A stretch of DNA of 64,000 nucleotides from Yersinia enterocolitica (GCA_002082245.2 NBTC02000002.1:2108001-2172000); one strand, 5' to 3'; positions 28,848-39,941 are shown, numbered from the stretch's first letter. Translations and numbers: made by a program. The notes: generated by a model from the letters alone, not told the origin.

Positions 28848-30326
28848 ATGCCCAATCGCTATTCAAACCTTTTTACCCAACGTAACTCCCTTATTCTTCT
28901 GTTGTTGGGGTTTGCTTCCGGCCTTCCCTTGGCCCTTACCGGTGGTACGCTGCAAGCATGGATGACGGTTGAGAACGTCGATCTGAAAACCATTGGTATC
29001 TTCTCTCTGGTTGGTCAGGCCTACGTCTTCAAGTTCCTCTGGTCCCCCTTGATGGACCGCTACACTCCCTCGTTTCTTGGCCGTCGGCGCGGTTGGTTGG
29101 TGATAAGCCAACTGTTATTAATCGCCGCGATTATTGCCATGGGCTTTATGGAGCCGGCGAAGCATTTATGGTGGTTGGCGGCAATTGCCGTGTTGGTCGC
29201 CTTCTGTTCGGCATCGCAAGATATTGTTTTTGATGCCTATAAAACCGACTTGCTCACCGCAGAAGAGCGCGGTACTGGTGCCGCAGTTTCTGTACTGGGT
29301 TATCGTCTCGCAATGCTGGTGTCTGGCGGGCTGGCGCTATGGATAGCGGATCGCTATCTTGGCTGGCAATCCACTTACTGGTTAATGGCCGGGTTAATGT
29401 TAATTGGGGTGTTTGCTACCTTATTAGCTCCTGAACCTGATATCCGTATCGCGCCACCAAAAACGTTGGAACAGGCGATCGTCGCCCCATTGCGTGATTT
29501 CTTTGGCCGCAACAATGCATGGCTGATTCTGCTGTTAATTGTGTTGTACAAAATGGGCGATGCCTTTGCCGCGAGTTTGAGTACCACTTTTCTGATCCGT
29601 GGCGTTGGGTTTGATGCCGGTGAAGTCGGGTTGGTGAATAAATCATTAGGACTGATTGCCACAATTATTGGCGCACTGTATGGCGGCCTGTTAATGCAAC
29701 GCCTGAGCTTGTTCCGCGCGTTGATGATATTCGGTATTTTACAAGCTATCTCGAATGTGGGTTATTGGCTGTTATCCATCACTGACAAGAATATCTTCTC
29801 CATGGGCAGTGCCATCTTCCTGGAGAATCTGTGTGGTGGCATGGGAACTGCGGCCTTTGTCGCATTGCTGATGACATTGTGTAACAAGTCATTCTCCGCG
29901 ACACAATTTGCCCTGTTATCGGCGCTGTCCGCCGTTGGGCGCGTTTATGTTGGCCCGATTGCTGGATGGTTTGTTGAAACACATGGCTGGCCATTGTTCT
30001 ATCTATTCTCTATTGCGGCAGCCATTCCAGGCCTATTCCTACTGTATATTTGTCGCCAAACGCTGGAACACACCCAGAAAACTGATGAATTTATGCCTCG
30101 AACTGCTTTTAAAACCGCTTATCGCTGGGCGCTACGCTTGTTGACGGTTGGCTGCATATTGTTAGCTATATGGCTAATTTTACTGATAAGTAACGCATTG
30201 GATTGGACCGCCGCTCCACACGTAGCTGATATGTTGTTGTTACGCGGTATTCAGCTCAGCGTAGTCGGGATGCTTCTGGGTGGAATATTAGATTATCTGG
30301 CACTCAGGCGCGAAAAATTAGCCTAA
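28848..30326 (+). CDS. ampG: Muropeptide permease AmpG
   Basis: A 492-residue inner-membrane transporter of the major facilitator superfamily with about 14 membrane helices. It imports GlcNAc-anhydroMurNAc peptides for cell-wall recycling and so supplies the signal for AmpC induction where ampC-ampR exist. Conserved AmpG stretches include GFASGLPLALTGGTLQAWM, SPLMDRYTPSFLGRRRGW and FCSASQDIVFDAYKTDLL. The start at 28848 aligns with homologs. An in-frame upstream ATG is unlikely. A strong terminator follows. Confidence 0.95.
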   Translation: MPNRYSNLFTQRNSLILLLLGFASGLPLALTGGTLQAWMTVENVDLKTIGIFSLVGQAYVFKFLWSPLMDRYTPSFLGRRRGWLVISQLLLIAAIIAMGFMEPAKHLWWLAAIAVLVAFCSASQDIVFDAYKTDLLTAEERGTGAAVSVLGYRLAMLVSGGLALWIADRYLGWQSTYWLMAGLMLIGVFATLLAPEPDIRIAPPKTLEQAIVAPLRDFFGRNNAWLILLLIVLYKMGDAFAASLSTTFLIRGVGFDAGEVGLVNKSLGLIATIIGALYGGLLMQRLSLFRALMIFGILQAISNVGYWLLSITDKNIFSMGSAIFLENLCGGMGTAAFVALLMTLCNKSFSATQFALLSALSAVGRVYVGPIAGWFVETHGWPLFYLFSIAAAIPGLFLLYICRQTLEHTQKTDEFMPRTAFKTAYRWALRLLTVGCILLAIWLILLISNALDWTAAPHVADMLLLRGIQLSVVGMLLGGILDYLALRREKLA

Positions 30327-30344
30327 TAAACTGCATTAGATGAC

Positions 30345-30373
30345 AAAGGCCGGTACTTATACCGGCCTTTTTT
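30345..30373 (+). terminator. Terminator of yajG-ampG
   Basis: AAAGGCCGGTA pairs perfectly with TACCGGCCTTT around CTTA and runs into T residues, 18 bp after ampG. Confidence 0.9.
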
Positions 30374-30590
30374 ATGCCAGTAAAATAAGCCACCTGAATC
30401 CTTCCTTGCTCACTTATTGATATGAGTCACATATTTAAGTAACAGTTGCACATTGCTATTCACAAAGTGAGATCCGCATCACTTTCAACTATTTATCCTT
30501 TCGTGCTGTGGGACTATGATGAGCGCACTTTTTGTTAAGGACTGTGTCCTTTTGTTTCCCCTGACATCTTTCAACTACACAGAGGCATTT

Positions 30591-31370
30591 ATGCGTAAAA
30601 TTCTTATCGGTGCGCTCGCGCTGACAACAGTCACTTTGGCTCCAGTTGCACAAGCTGAATACCAGTGGGGTTTTGGTAATATCAGCATGAACTATCTTGA
30701 CTGGACCCGAAGCACTACGCATAAATCAGGGGGTTCATCACATAAAGATGACTTCGCTTATATCGAGTTAGAAGGGGGTGCAGGTTATAGCTGGGGGGAG
30801 GTCTATGGTTTCTTTGATCTAGAAAACCCATTTAATTCAAAAACAGCACAACCCGGCGATAATCAGCGCTACACCTTTAAAACTACTGGCCGCTACTATT
30901 TAGGTGATACCGGTTTCAATCTGTACGGTCACGTCTATGGTACTTACTCGCTACCGAGTGCTGAAGGTAATGATTACAGTAACTTCCACGAAGTGAACAC
31001 CCTGTACGGTATTGGCTATAACGCAACGCTAGCGGGCGTGTGGATGAAGCCTTTCGTGGCATTACATTATGTTGATCAAACCTATTATTCAGGTAATAAC
31101 GGTTATGTGGTGGGTTGGGTTGCAGGTTATGACTTCACCGCGTTTGATGAAAAATTCAGTATTACCAACTGGAACGAGCTTGAATTCAACCGTGCAGAAC
31201 GCTATGCAGCAGGCAATGGCGGCCGTAACGGTGTGAATGGTGCCATTTCACTGTGGTGGACACCGATTAAGCAATTTACCACCGGTATTCAGTACCGCTA
31301 TGCTTATAACAAGTTGGGGGAAGACTTTTTACAAGATGCCATCATTTACTCTATTAAATATAATTTCTAG
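30591..31370 (+). CDS. tsx: Tsx/OmpK family nucleoside-specific outer-membrane channel
   Basis: A 259-residue outer-membrane beta-barrel of the Tsx/OmpK family. A signal peptide (residues 1-22, ending VAQAEYQW) is followed by alternating amphipathic strands. Conserved motifs are SMNYLDWTRST, YIELEGGAGYSWGEVYGFFDLENP and the aromatic C-terminus IYSIKYNF, which ends in Phe as barrel proteins do. Tsx of E. coli (294 residues) admits nucleosides. This shorter protein is nearer to OmpK in its start, so nucleoside specificity is inferred. It lies between ampG and cyoA, whereas E. coli tsx is near secF. The ATG at 30591 follows AGAGGCATTT. Confidence 0.85.
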   Translation: MRKILIGALALTTVTLAPVAQAEYQWGFGNISMNYLDWTRSTTHKSGGSSHKDDFAYIELEGGAGYSWGEVYGFFDLENPFNSKTAQPGDNQRYTFKTTGRYYLGDTGFNLYGHVYGTYSLPSAEGNDYSNFHEVNTLYGIGYNATLAGVWMKPFVALHYVDQTYYSGNNGYVVGWVAGYDFTAFDEKFSITNWNELEFNRAERYAAGNGGRNGVNGAISLWWTPIKQFTTGIQYRYAYNKLGEDFLQDAIIYSIKYNF

Positions 31371-31380
31371 CTAAATGATT

Positions 31381-31407
31381 CCGAGGTGGCTATTTAGATC
31401 ACCTCGG
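31381..31407 (+). terminator. Terminator of the tsx-like gene
   Basis: CCGAGGTG and CACCTCGG pair around an 11-base loop, followed by AATATATTTT, 10 bp after the stop. Confidence 0.8.
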
Positions 31408-31732
31408 AATATATTTTAATTTACTTTTACACCACATATTATTTACATAAAATAAGTCTATCTACGAATTTAAAATCAGTATTTCCCATGAGTAAAAGGC
31501 TAATTACTGTTGTTTTTCCTTAACATCCGCAGTCTGGCAGCTATGTCCTACCGCCAACATATTGTTGCTATTAGTAAATTACCGCGCAAGGCAACATCTG
31601 TGACCCCCTTAACATAAAGTGTCAACAAGCCGCTGACACAATCTTAAGCATGTTTACAGTCTTGCAACCTTCCCGTAAAATGCCCGCACACATGAAACGA
31701 CAATAGAGCCCTTTTGTAATTGAGGTCGTTAG
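31408..31732 (+). promoter_or_regulatory. Upstream region of cyoABCDE
   Basis: A 325-bp AT-rich gap without genes that must hold the cyo promoter. I cannot place a confident -35/-10 pair or ArcA/Fnr sites by eye. Confidence 0.4.
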
Positions 31733-32689
31733 ATGAGACTTAAGAAATACATTAAAAATATGGGTATGTTGTCTTTATTTGCAGCCACTGTAATGCTCAG
31801 TGGTTGCGATATGGCATTGATGAACCCCAAAGGCGCAATCGGAGTCGAACAAAAAACACTGATACTTACTGCTATCGGTTTAATGTTGATCGTCGTGGTT
31901 CCGGTTATTTTTATGGCGTTTGCTTTTGCATGGAAGTTCCGCGCGTCCAACAAAAGTGCGACCTACACCCCAAACTGGTCCCATTCCAACAAAATTGAGC
32001 TTGTTGTCTGGGCTGTTCCAATCATTATCATCGCTATTTTGGCGACGATAACCTGGAAAACCTCCCACGAACTTGACCCGTTCAAACCTATCGTAGTGGC
32101 TGGTAAAGAACCGATCACTATTGAAGTGGTTTCCCTTGACTGGAAATGGCTGTTTATCTATCCAGAACAAGGTATTGCTACAGTTAATGAACTGGCCTTC
32201 CCTACTGACGTTCCGGTGAATTTCAAAATCACTTCTAACTCAGTAATGAACTCGTTCTTTATCCCTCAGTTAGGCGGGCAGATTTATGCGATGGCCGGGA
32301 TGCAAACCAAACTGCATCTGATTGCTAACGAACCTGGTAAATATAATGGTATTTCCAGTAGCTTCAGTGGCAAAGGCTTCTCTGGTATGAAATTCACTGC
32401 AATCGCAACACCGACGCAGGAAGAGTTCAACCAGTGGGTCGCACAGGTGAAAAAATCGCCGAACACCCTGAATACCACTGACGATTTCAATAAACTGGCT
32501 GAACCGAGCGAAAATAACCCGGTTGAGTATTTCTCCAGTGTTAAACCGGAGCTGTTTAAAGGAATTATTGGCAAGTTTATGGGCGATATGAACATGCACC
32601 AGAAAGGCGATGATACCCATTCAGGTATGGATATGAGCCAGGGCATGGATATGGGCGAACACGCCGCTCACGCCGGAGCCGAGGAATAA
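31733..32689 (+). CDS. cyoA: Cytochrome bo3 ubiquinol oxidase subunit II
   Basis: A 318-residue lipoprotein subunit of the bo3 quinol oxidase. The signal peptide ends in the lipobox LSGC. Two membrane helices follow, then a periplasmic cupredoxin-like domain without the CuA ligands, as expected for a quinol rather than cytochrome c oxidase. The stretch [20 protein letters not shown] is diagnostic. The C-terminal tail is Met/His/Gly rich. First gene of cyoABCDE; cyoB begins 4 bp after its stop. Confidence 0.97.
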   Translation: MRLKKYIKNMGMLSLFAATVMLSGCDMALMNPKGAIGVEQKTLILTAIGLMLIVVVPVIFMAFAFAWKFRASNKSATYTPNWSHSNKIELVVWAVPIIIIAILATITWKTSHELDPFKPIVVAGKEPITIEVVSLDWKWLFIYPEQGIATVNELAFPTDVPVNFKITSNSVMNSFFIPQLGGQIYAMAGMQTKLHLIANEPGKYNGISSSFSGKGFSGMKFTAIATPTQEEFNQWVAQVKKSPNTLNTTDDFNKLAEPSENNPVEYFSSVKPELFKGIIGKFMGDMNMHQKGDDTHSGMDMSQGMDMGEHAAHAGAEE

Positions 32690-32693
32690 AACG

Positions 32694-34685
32694 ATGTTGG
32701 GAAAATTAACACTTGATGCGGTTCCGCTACACGAACCAATCATTATGGTTACCGTTGCTGCAATTGTCCTAGGTGGGCTGGCTCTTGTTGCTGCTCTGAC
32801 CTATTTCGGCAAATGGAAATGGTTATGGAGCGAATGGCTGACTTCGGTTGACCATAAAAAAATCGGTATCATGTATATCCTGGTCGCCATGGTCATGCTG
32901 TTGCGTGGTTTTGCCGACGCTATCATGATGCGTAGCCAGCAAGCACTTGCTTCCGCTGGTGAGGCCGGCTTCCTGCCACCTCATCACTATGATCAGATCT
33001 TCACCGCTCACGGCGTTATCATGATTTTCTTCATGGCGATGCCTTTTGTTGTGGGTTTGATGAACGTGGTCGTACCGCTACAAATCGGTGCTCGTGACGT
33101 TGCCTTCCCGTTCCTGAACTCATTGAGCTTCTGGTTCTTTGTGGTCGGGGTGGTGTTAATTAACATCTCTCTGGGGGTCGGTGAATTCGCGGGAACCGGT
33201 TGGTTGGCCTATCCGCCACTATCAGGTAAAGAGTACAACCCAGGTGTCGGGGTAGATTACTGGATATGGAGTCTACAAATCTCCGGTCTGGGGACTTTGT
33301 TGACCGGTGTTAACTTCTTCGCCACTATTTTGAAAATGCGTGCACCTGGCATGTCGATGATGAAGATGCCTGTCTTCACATGGGCGGCACTTTGCACCAA
33401 CATTTTGATTATCGTTTCCTTCCCGATCCTGACCGTAACTGTCGCGTTACTGACTCTGGACCGTTACCTTGGCACCCATTTCTTTACCAATGATATGGGT
33501 GGCAACATGATGATGTACATCAACTTGATTTGGGCCTGGGGCCATCCAGAAGTGTACATTTTGGTCCTGCCGGTGTTCGGGGTGTTCTCCGAGGTTACTG
33601 CGACCTTCTCTAAAAAACGTCTGTTTGGTTACACCTCTTTAGTTTGGGCAACCATCGCTATCACCGTATTGTCATTTATCGTTTGGCTACACCACTTCTT
33701 TACTATGGGATCCGGTGCCAACGTTAACGCCTTCTTCGGTATAGCTACGATGATCATTTCCATCCCAACTGGGGTGAAAATCTTCAACTGGTTGTTCACC
33801 ATGTATCAGGGCCGTATTCAGTTTCACTCTGCAATGCTGTGGACCATTGGCTTCATCATCACCTTCTCTATCGGTGGGATGACCGGGGTTCTGCTGGCGG
33901 TTCCAGGTGCGAACTTCGTACTGCACAACAGCCTGTTCCTGATTGCCCACTTCCATAACGTAATTATCGGTGGTGTGGTGTTCGGTTGCTTTGCTGGCCT
34001 GACTTACTGGTGGCCTAAGTCCTTTGGCTTTACGCTTAATGAGAAATGGGGTATCCGTGCCTTCTGGTTCTGGATAATCGGTTTCTTCGTAGCCTTTATG
34101 CCGCTGTATGTTCTGGGCTTTATGGGTATGACCCGTCGTCTGAGCCAAGATATCAATCCAGAATTCCACGCGATGTTGATGGTGGCTGCTGGTGGTGCAG
34201 TACTGATTGCCTGCGGTATTTTGTGTCAGGTTATTCAGGTCTTCGTCAGTATCCGTGACCGCGAACAAAATCGTGACTTGACCGGTGACCCATGGGGTGG
34301 CCGTACGCTGGAGTGGTCTACCTCTTCCCCACCGCCGTTCTATAACTTCGCCGTAGTGCCTAACGTCGTCGACCGTGACGAGTTCTGGGATATGAAAGAG
34401 AAAGGCGAAGCGTACAAACGTCCGGCGAAATACGAAGAAATCCACATGCCGAAGAATACCGGTGCAGGTGTGATTATTGCTGGCTTCAGCTTGATCTTCG
34501 GCTTTGCCATGATCTGGTACATCTGGTGGCTGGCCATTATTGGCTTCGTCGGCATGATTGTTACCTGGATTGTGAAGAGCTTCGACGAGGATGTTGATTA
34601 CTATGTGCCAGTTGCAGAAGTTGAGCGCATTGAGGATCTTCATCATGAACAAATCAGCAAAGCAGGCGTGAATCATGTCAACTGA
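32694..34685 (+). CDS. cyoB: Cytochrome bo3 ubiquinol oxidase subunit I
   Basis: The 663-residue catalytic subunit with about 15 membrane helices. It oxidises ubiquinol, reduces O2 to water and pumps protons. Haem and CuB ligands are evident: [24 protein letters not shown] (the crosslinked His-Tyr), HHFF and [12 protein letters not shown]. The K- and D-channel helices look complete. Its end overlaps the cyoC start by 11 bp. Confidence 0.98.
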   Translation: MLGKLTLDAVPLHEPIIMVTVAAIVLGGLALVAALTYFGKWKWLWSEWLTSVDHKKIGIMYILVAMVMLLRGFADAIMMRSQQALASAGEAGFLPPHHYDQIFTAHGVIMIFFMAMPFVVGLMNVVVPLQIGARDVAFPFLNSLSFWFFVVGVVLINISLGVGEFAGTGWLAYPPLSGKEYNPGVGVDYWIWSLQISGLGTLLTGVNFFATILKMRAPGMSMMKMPVFTWAALCTNILIIVSFPILTVTVALLTLDRYLGTHFFTNDMGGNMMMYINLIWAWGHPEVYILVLPVFGVFSEVTATFSKKRLFGYTSLVWATIAITVLSFIVWLHHFFTMGSGANVNAFFGIATMIISIPTGVKIFNWLFTMYQGRIQFHSAMLWTIGFIITFSIGGMTGVLLAVPGANFVLHNSLFLIAHFHNVIIGGVVFGCFAGLTYWWPKSFGFTLNEKWGIRAFWFWIIGFFVAFMPLYVLGFMGMTRRLSQDINPEFHAMLMVAAGGAVLIACGILCQVIQVFVSIRDREQNRDLTGDPWGGRTLEWSTSSPPPFYNFAVVPNVVDRDEFWDMKEKGEAYKRPAKYEEIHMPKNTGAGVIIAGFSLIFGFAMIWYIWWLAIIGFVGMIVTWIVKSFDEDVDYYVPVAEVERIEDLHHEQISKAGVNHVN

Positions 34686-35289
34686 AACTCTGACTAACCA
34701 CAACGTCGCCCATGCAGAGCATGGGCATCACGATGCGGGAGCGACGAAAGTCTTCGGCTTCTGGATCTACCTGATGAGCGACTGTATTTTGTTTGCGACA
34801 TTGTTCGCAACCTATGCAGTGCTGGTAAACGGGACCGCTGGCGGTCCTTCAGGGCGGGATATCTTCGATTTGAACTTTGTTCTGGTCGAAACCTTCCTGT
34901 TGTTGTTCAGTAGTATTACTTACGGCATTGCGATGCTGGGCATGAACAAAGGCCATAAAAACCAGGTCAACACCTGGTTGGGTCTGACCTTCTTGTTCGG
35001 TCTGGGCTTTGTGGCAATGGAAATCTATGAATTCCATCACCTGATTGCTGAAGGCTATGGCCCGGATCGCAGTGCGTTCCTGTCTAGCTTCTTCGCACTG
35101 GTTGCCACCCACGGTATTCACGTTACCGCAGGTCTGGTCTGGATCATCATTATGATGATTCAAGTAGCAAAACGCGGATTGAATGAAACCAACCGCACCC
35201 GTCTGATGTGTCTGAGCTTGTTCTGGCACTTCCTGGACGTGGTGTGGATCTGCGTATTCACCGTTGTCTATCTGTTAGGAGTCATGTAA
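34675..35289 (+). CDS. cyoC: Cytochrome bo3 ubiquinol oxidase subunit III
   Basis: A 204-residue, five-helix subunit of the bo3 oxidase ([34 protein letters not shown]). It stabilises the oxidase core and holds no cofactor. The start overlaps cyoB and its TAA shares one base with the cyoD ATG, so translation is coupled along the operon. Confidence 0.97.
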   Translation: MSTETLTNHNVAHAEHGHHDAGATKVFGFWIYLMSDCILFATLFATYAVLVNGTAGGPSGRDIFDLNFVLVETFLLLFSSITYGIAMLGMNKGHKNQVNTWLGLTFLFGLGFVAMEIYEFHHLIAEGYGPDRSAFLSSFFALVATHGIHVTAGLVWIIIMMIQVAKRGLNETNRTRLMCLSLFWHFLDVVWICVFTVVYLLGVM

Positions 35290-35636
35290 TGAGTCATCCA
35301 ACATCTAGTCACCCAACAACGACTCACGGTGGAGCCAGCCACGGTAGCTTGAAGTCATATCTTATTGGCTTCATTCTATCGGTGATTCTGACAGTTATTC
35401 CATTCGCTATGGTGATGAGCGGTACCGCCTCTCATACAACTATTCTGGCCACAGTGGTCGGTTTAGCTGTGGTGCAGATTATTGTGCATCTGGTGTACTT
35501 CCTGCATATGAATGGATCGTCTGAAGAACGTTGGAATCTGGTGGCGTTCCTGTTCACCGCTATGATTATCGCAATCGTTGTAGTGGGCTCACTCTGGATT
35601 ATGTACAACCTCAACATCAATATGATGGTTGACTGA
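35289..35636 (+). CDS. cyoD: Cytochrome bo3 ubiquinol oxidase subunit IV
   Basis: A 115-residue, three-helix subunit that helps assemble subunit I with its copper. It has a His/Ser/Thr-rich N-terminal segment, then the membrane part ([37 protein letters not shown]). I use the ATG at 35289 that overlaps the cyoC stop, not an earlier in-frame Met within cyoC. Confidence 0.95.
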   Translation: MSHPTSSHPTTTHGGASHGSLKSYLIGFILSVILTVIPFAMVMSGTASHTTILATVVGLAVVQIIVHLVYFLHMNGSSEERWNLVAFLFTAMIIAIVVVGSLWIMYNLNINMMVD

Positions 35637-35646
35637 AGAGCTGCAT

Positions 35647-36537
35647 GTGATGATTAAGCAATACCTGCAAGTAACTAAACCAGGAATTATTTTCGGCAAT
35701 TTAATTTCTGTCGTTGGGGGATTTCTCCTCGCTTCCAAAGGCGTGATTGATTACCCCCTTTTTCTCGCCACCCTGATCGGTGTCTCGTTAGTTGTTGCCT
35801 CCGGGTGCGTATTTAACAACTATATCGACCGTGATATCGATAGCATCATGGAGAGAACGAAGAATCGTGTCCTGGTCAAAGGGCTTATCGATCCGAAAGT
35901 GAGCCTGATTTATGCGTCCGTACTGGGTATTGTTGGCATGCTGTTGCTCTACGTGGCCGCCAATCTATTAGCAATGATGCTGGCGATTATCGGTTTCGTT
36001 ATCTATGTCGGGGTTTATAGCCTCTACATGAAACGCAAGTCAGTCTACGGAACATTGATCGGCAGCTTGTCAGGAGCCGCACCACCAGTAATTGGTTACT
36101 GTGCGGTCACCGGCCAGTTCGATATGGGTGCATTGATTTTGCTGCTGATTTTCAGTCTGTGGCAGATGCCGCACTCCTATGCCATAGCAATTTTCCGCTT
36201 TAAGGATTATCAGGCTGCCAACATTCCGGTTCTGCCGGTAATAAAAGGCATATCGGTCACCAAAAACCATATTACCCTGTATATTCTGGCGTTTATGGTT
36301 GCGACCCTGATGCTGACATTAAGTGGTTATGCCGGTTATAAGTATCTGGTTGTCGCAGCGGCGGTCAGTGTCTGGTGGCTGGGAATGGCATTACGTGGCT
36401 ACAAAGCGACCAATGACAGCGTATGGGCGAGAAAACTTTTTGTCTTCTCAATCATTGCTATTACGTCATTGAGCGTCATGATGTCAGTCGATTTCAATGT
36501 CCCTTCCTCGGTTGGATTACTGACTTACGTCGGGTAA
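35647..36537 (+). CDS. cyoE: Protohaem IX farnesyltransferase (haem O synthase)
   Basis: A 296-residue membrane prenyltransferase of the UbiA family. It adds a farnesyl group to haem b to make the haem O used by cyoB. The Asp-rich motif [18 protein letters not shown] and the second conserved loop [16 protein letters not shown] are intact. The start is a GTG at 35647 directly followed by ATG at 35650. Either could serve. Last gene of the cyo operon, 10 bp after cyoD. Confidence 0.95.
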   Translation: MMIKQYLQVTKPGIIFGNLISVVGGFLLASKGVIDYPLFLATLIGVSLVVASGCVFNNYIDRDIDSIMERTKNRVLVKGLIDPKVSLIYASVLGIVGMLLLYVAANLLAMMLAIIGFVIYVGVYSLYMKRKSVYGTLIGSLSGAAPPVIGYCAVTGQFDMGALILLLIFSLWQMPHSYAIAIFRFKDYQAANIPVLPVIKGISVTKNHITLYILAFMVATLMLTLSGYAGYKYLVVAAAVSVWWLGMALRGYKATNDSVWARKLFVFSIIAITSLSVMMSVDFNVPSSVGLLTYVG

Positions 36538-36565
36538 CACCTACCACATTGATAGACACAAATAG

Positions 36566-36600
36566 AGTGGCTGATGGGCCTGTTCCTGCCAGCCACTTTC
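36566..36600 (+). terminator. Terminator of cyoABCDE
   Basis: AGTGGCTG and CAGCCACT pair across a 16-base loop and are followed by TTCTCTTTCT, about 30 bp after cyoE. Confidence 0.7.
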
Positions 36601-36693
36601 TCTTTCTGCCCTACCCTGCTTTCACCTAAAATCTCGCCTGTAATACATTCTAAACATCAATAGATTTACCGGCCCCTATTAACATCATTACAA

Positions 36694-36753
36694 TACACCC
36701 TATAGATTTCAAAGTGCGGCCAACACACCGGCACCTTGAAAGATGACGATATC
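36694..36753. repeat. Short ERIC derivative (internal deletion)
   Basis: A sequence of about 60 bp keeps both ERIC ends (CACCCTATAGATTTCAAAG on the left, CACCTTGAAAGATGACGATA on the right) but lacks the central core. It lies between cyoE and yajR, close to the yajR start. Confidence 0.65.
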
Positions 36754-36777
36754 GTGCAGAATGTTTTTTGAGGTGTA

Positions 36778-38142
36778 ATGAACGACAATAAAATGACTCC
36801 GCTTGAGCTTCGGGCAACCTGGGGGCTGGGCAGCGTTTTCTCACTGCGCATGCTGGGCATGTTTATGGTTTTGCCGGTTCTCACCACCTATGGTATGGCA
36901 CTGTCTGGCGCCAGCGAAGCTCTAATCGGCATAGCCATTGGCATCTACGGACTGGCTCAAGCTATTTTTCAGATCCCCTTTGGATTAGTTTCCGATCGTA
37001 TTGGCCGCAAACCGCTGATCGTGGGCGGCCTGTTAATTTTTGCCCTTGGTAGTGTGATTGCTGCCATGAGTGACTCTATTTGGGGCATTATTCTGGGCCG
37101 CGCGCTACAAGGCTCCGGTGCCATTGCCGCTGCCGTCATGGCGCTGCTATCTGATTTGACCCGTGAACAAAATCGTACCAAAGCCATGGCATTTATCGGT
37201 GTCAGTTTTGGTATTACCTTTGCGATTGCCATGGTGCTCGGGCCTATCGTCACCCATGCCTTTGGCCTGCATGCCCTGTTCTGGGCTATCGCCATACTGG
37301 CGCTATTAGGTATTGTCATTACATTAGCTGTGGTGCCGGATGCTGATAACCATGTACTTAACCGCGAGTCCAGTATTGTTAAAGGTAGCGTCAGTAAGGT
37401 GTTAAGTAACAGCCGGTTGCTTAAGCTCAATTTTGGCATTATGTGCCTGCATATTTTGCTGATGTCGAGCTTTGTTGCATTACCGCAGATTATGGCCAGC
37501 GCAGGTTTAGTCCCGGCTCAACACTGGAAAGTGTATCTGGTGACAATGCTGATTTCATTCGCAGCGGTGGTGCCGTTCATTATTTATGCTGAAGTCAAAC
37601 GCCGCATGAAACAGGTCTTTATGGGCTGCGTTGCGGTGCTGTTTGCCGCCGAAGTAGTGCTGTGGTCTGCCGGTCACAACCTCTGGGTGATTATTGCTGG
37701 AGTGCAATTATTCTTCATTGCGTTCAATGTGATGGAGGCTATTTTACCCTCGTTGATCAGTAAAGAGTCACCAGCCGGGTATAAAGGCACGGCAATGGGG
37801 ATCTATTCCACCAGTCAATTTATTGGCGTGGCTATTGGCGGCAGCTTGGGGGGATGGCTATTTGGCATGGAAGGGGCAAGTATGGTGTTTGCTGGCGGTG
37901 CGGTGATTGCGCTAGTGTGGTTTGCAGTCAGTGCAACTATGCAAGAACCCCCCTATGTCAGTAGCCTGCGCATTACCTTATCTGAATTGGCGGTGAAAGA
38001 CTCAGCATTGGAACAGCGGCTCAAGGCTCAACCAGGGGTGACAGAAGCGGTTGTAGTGATGGCCGAACGCAGTGCATATATCAAAGTTGATACCAAACAG
38101 ACTAATCGCAACCAGTTAGAGCAGTTAGTTAACGCGGTATAA
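36778..38142 (+). CDS. yajR: Major facilitator superfamily transporter YajR
   Basis: A 454-residue inner-membrane protein with 12 helices and a soluble C-terminal YAM domain (about residues 385-454, from YVSSLRITLSEL), the architecture of E. coli YajR. MFS motif A appears in GLVSDRIGRKPLIVGG and motif B-like ALQGSGAIAAAV follows. A proton-driven drug or metabolite efflux role is assumed from the fold. The substrate is unknown. Confidence 0.93.
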   Translation: MNDNKMTPLELRATWGLGSVFSLRMLGMFMVLPVLTTYGMALSGASEALIGIAIGIYGLAQAIFQIPFGLVSDRIGRKPLIVGGLLIFALGSVIAAMSDSIWGIILGRALQGSGAIAAAVMALLSDLTREQNRTKAMAFIGVSFGITFAIAMVLGPIVTHAFGLHALFWAIAILALLGIVITLAVVPDADNHVLNRESSIVKGSVSKVLSNSRLLKLNFGIMCLHILLMSSFVALPQIMASAGLVPAQHWKVYLVTMLISFAAVVPFIIYAEVKRRMKQVFMGCVAVLFAAEVVLWSAGHNLWVIIAGVQLFFIAFNVMEAILPSLISKESPAGYKGTAMGIYSTSQFIGVAIGGSLGGWLFGMEGASMVFAGGAVIALVWFAVSATMQEPPYVSSLRITLSELAVKDSALEQRLKAQPGVTEAVVVMAERSAYIKVDTKQTNRNQLEQLVNAV

Positions 38143-38152
38143 GAGAGCGCTA

Positions 38153-38183
38153 AGGTACAAAGGCTATCAACACCTTTGTACCT
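38153..38183. terminator. Bidirectional terminator between yajR and yajQ
   Basis: AGGTACAAAGG pairs perfectly with CCTTTGTACCT around a 9-base loop, between convergent genes. Confidence 0.75.
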
Positions 38184-38200
38184 GGCTCGTTAACTCAATA

Positions 38201-38692
38201 TCAGTCGCGGAAGTTATTGAACTGGAACGGCTGCCCCAGATCAGCACCACGAATCAAGGCCATGACACTCTGTAAATCATCACGTGCCTTACCTGTTACC
38301 CGGACTTGTTCGCCCTGAATTTGTGCCTGAACTTTCAGCTTGCTGTCTTTAATCAGCTTAACCAGCTTCTTAGCCTGGACACTTTCGATCCCTTGTTTCA
38401 GCTTGGCGTCCACACTGTAGGTTTTCCCACTGCGCTCCATCTCTTCCGGGATTTCTAATGCAGCACCTTCAATACCACGCTTGCTCAATTGAGCACGTAA
38501 GATATCCAACAACTGCTCAACCTGAAAATCAGATTCACTGACGACTTTGATACTTTCGTTCTTTTCATTTAGCTCAAAACTCGCCGGAACATTACGAAAA
38601 TCCCAACGGTTCGCCAGATCACGGGTGGCGTTTTCAACTGCGTTACGCACTTCCTGCATATCAATTTCAGATACGATGTCGAAAGATGGCAT
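38201..38692 (-). CDS. yajQ: YajQ family nucleotide-binding protein
   Basis: A 163-residue cytoplasmic protein with two ferredoxin-like domains (start [20 protein letters not shown]). YajQ proteins bind nucleotides, and in some gammaproteobacteria they bind cyclic di-GMP. The motif [13 protein letters not shown] is conserved. The start at 38692 follows GGAGGGAATATG. An upstream in-frame Met would add 10 residues that include the ribosome binding site. Confidence 0.93.
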   Translation of the reverse strand: MPSFDIVSEIDMQEVRNAVENATRDLANRWDFRNVPASFELNEKNESIKVVSESDFQVEQLLDILRAQLSKRGIEGAALEIPEEMERSGKTYSVDAKLKQGIESVQAKKLVKLIKDSKLKVQAQIQGEQVRVTGKARDDLQSVMALIRGADLGQPFQFNNFRD

Positions 38693-38841
38693 ATTCCCTC
38701 CTCCTGATAAGATGACTGGCAAGCATAATAACCGCTTTATCTACGCAGACAAAGCCATGCCGCAGACAATTACTCAACGAAGCCGCCATTATTAGCGGAC
38801 CCGATTTGTTGCTAGCCCTGCGTTTAATGACTAAAAAGTCT

Positions 38842-38969
38842 ATATCCCCGTCATACTTCAAGCTGCATGTACGTTGGCCGCGCTCAATCACCCCAGTCAC
38901 TTACTTATGTAAGCTCTTGGGGGTTCACTCGCTTACCGCCTTCCTGCAACTCGAATTATTTAGGGTATA
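38842..38969. repeat. ERIC element
   Basis: A 128-bp copy from TATATCCCC to AGGGTATA with the classic inverse core CAGTCACTTACTTATGTAAG. It lies between the divergent yajQ and panE, about 60 bp upstream of the panE start, so it may sit in or near the panE promoter. Confidence 0.9.
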
Positions 38970-39029
38970 ATCAAAGCATAACATTTAGAACGATGCAGTG
39001 TGCTTTCCGCTTACACCAAGGGGGTTTCA

Positions 39030-39941
39030 ATGAAAATTACTGTGCTTGGTTGCGGAGCTCTCGGGCAGTTATGGCTATCAGCGCTGTATCAGCAAGGCCA
39101 TGATGTACAAGGCTGGCTCCGTGTGCCACAGCCCTTTTGTTCAGTCAATGTTATTACGTTAAGCAATGAGGCGTTCAACCAGAACCTGCCGACTAATGAT
39201 CCAGAGCACTTGTCGAAAAGTGAATTATTACTGGTGTGCTTAAAGGCGTGGCAAGTATCCAGCGCTGTCATCGCCCTATTACCCAAGCTTAACCCTGAGT
39301 GTAAAATTTTACTGCTGCATAATGGTATGGGCACAGAGGACGAACTGCCGCGCCATGAGTATACCTTCCTGCATGGTGTAACCACTCATGCAGCCCGGCA
39401 TGACGGCAACACGATAGTCCATGTTGCCAGTGGGATTACACATATTGGCCCAACCTCGCCAACGGCAATAGATATCAGCCATCTGGCCGATGTACTACAT
39501 CAGGCACTGCCGGATGTCGCCTGGCATAACGATATATCAGCAGCTTGTTGGCAAAAACTGGCGGTAAACTGTGTAATTAACCCGCTCACAGGGCTGTATA
39601 ACTGCCGCAATGGTGACTTGCAGCGCTACCCGGAGCTGATTAGCAGTTTATGTGCCGAGGTAGCCAGTGTGATGGAGATGGAGGGCTACCACACCTCAAC
39701 CAGCAGCCTGTTAAGTTATGTTAACGATGTTATCCAGAGTACCGCAGATAATACCTCGTCGTTATTGCAGGATTTACGCTGCCAGCGGCATACCGAGATA
39801 GATTACATTACTGGTTATTTACTGCGGCGTGCGCGCAACCACGGTATGACGTTGCCGGAAAATGCCCACTTATATGATTTAATAAAACGTAAGGAAAATG
39901 AGTATGAGCGTATCGGCGCTGGTTTGCCTGGCTCCTGGTAG
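39030..39941 (+). CDS. panE: 2-dehydropantoate 2-reductase
   Basis: A 303-residue NADPH-dependent enzyme that reduces ketopantoate to pantoate in pantothenate/CoA synthesis. The N-terminal nucleotide-binding motif is GCGALGQLW. The conserved [25 protein letters not shown] contains the catalytic Lys region. The start at 39030 gives 303 residues, as in E. coli, with GGGGGTTTCA ahead of it. An upstream in-frame ATG at 39000 is unlikely. It overlaps yajL at its 3' end. Confidence 0.95.
   Translation: MKITVLGCGALGQLWLSALYQQGHDVQGWLRVPQPFCSVNVITLSNEAFNQNLPTNDPEHLSKSELLLVCLKAWQVSSAVIALLPKLNPECKILLLHNGMGTEDELPRHEYTFLHGVTTHAARHDGNTIVHVASGITHIGPTSPTAIDISHLADVLHQALPDVAWHNDISAACWQKLAVNCVINPLTGLYNCRNGDLQRYPELISSLCAEVASVMEMEGYHTSTSSLLSYVNDVIQSTADNTSSLLQDLRCQRHTEIDYITGYLLRRARNHGMTLPENAHLYDLIKRKENEYERIGAGLPGSW

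Noticed and set aside
30450..30490. CRP-like dyad ahead of the tsx-like gene
   Set aside because: GTGA and TCAC are separated by 8 rather than 6 bases, so it does not fit the CRP consensus.
33687..34703. 338-codon minus-strand ORF inside cyoB
   Set aside because: It is a long antisense frame created by codon bias in cyoB, His/Asn/Gln-rich and with no domain signature.
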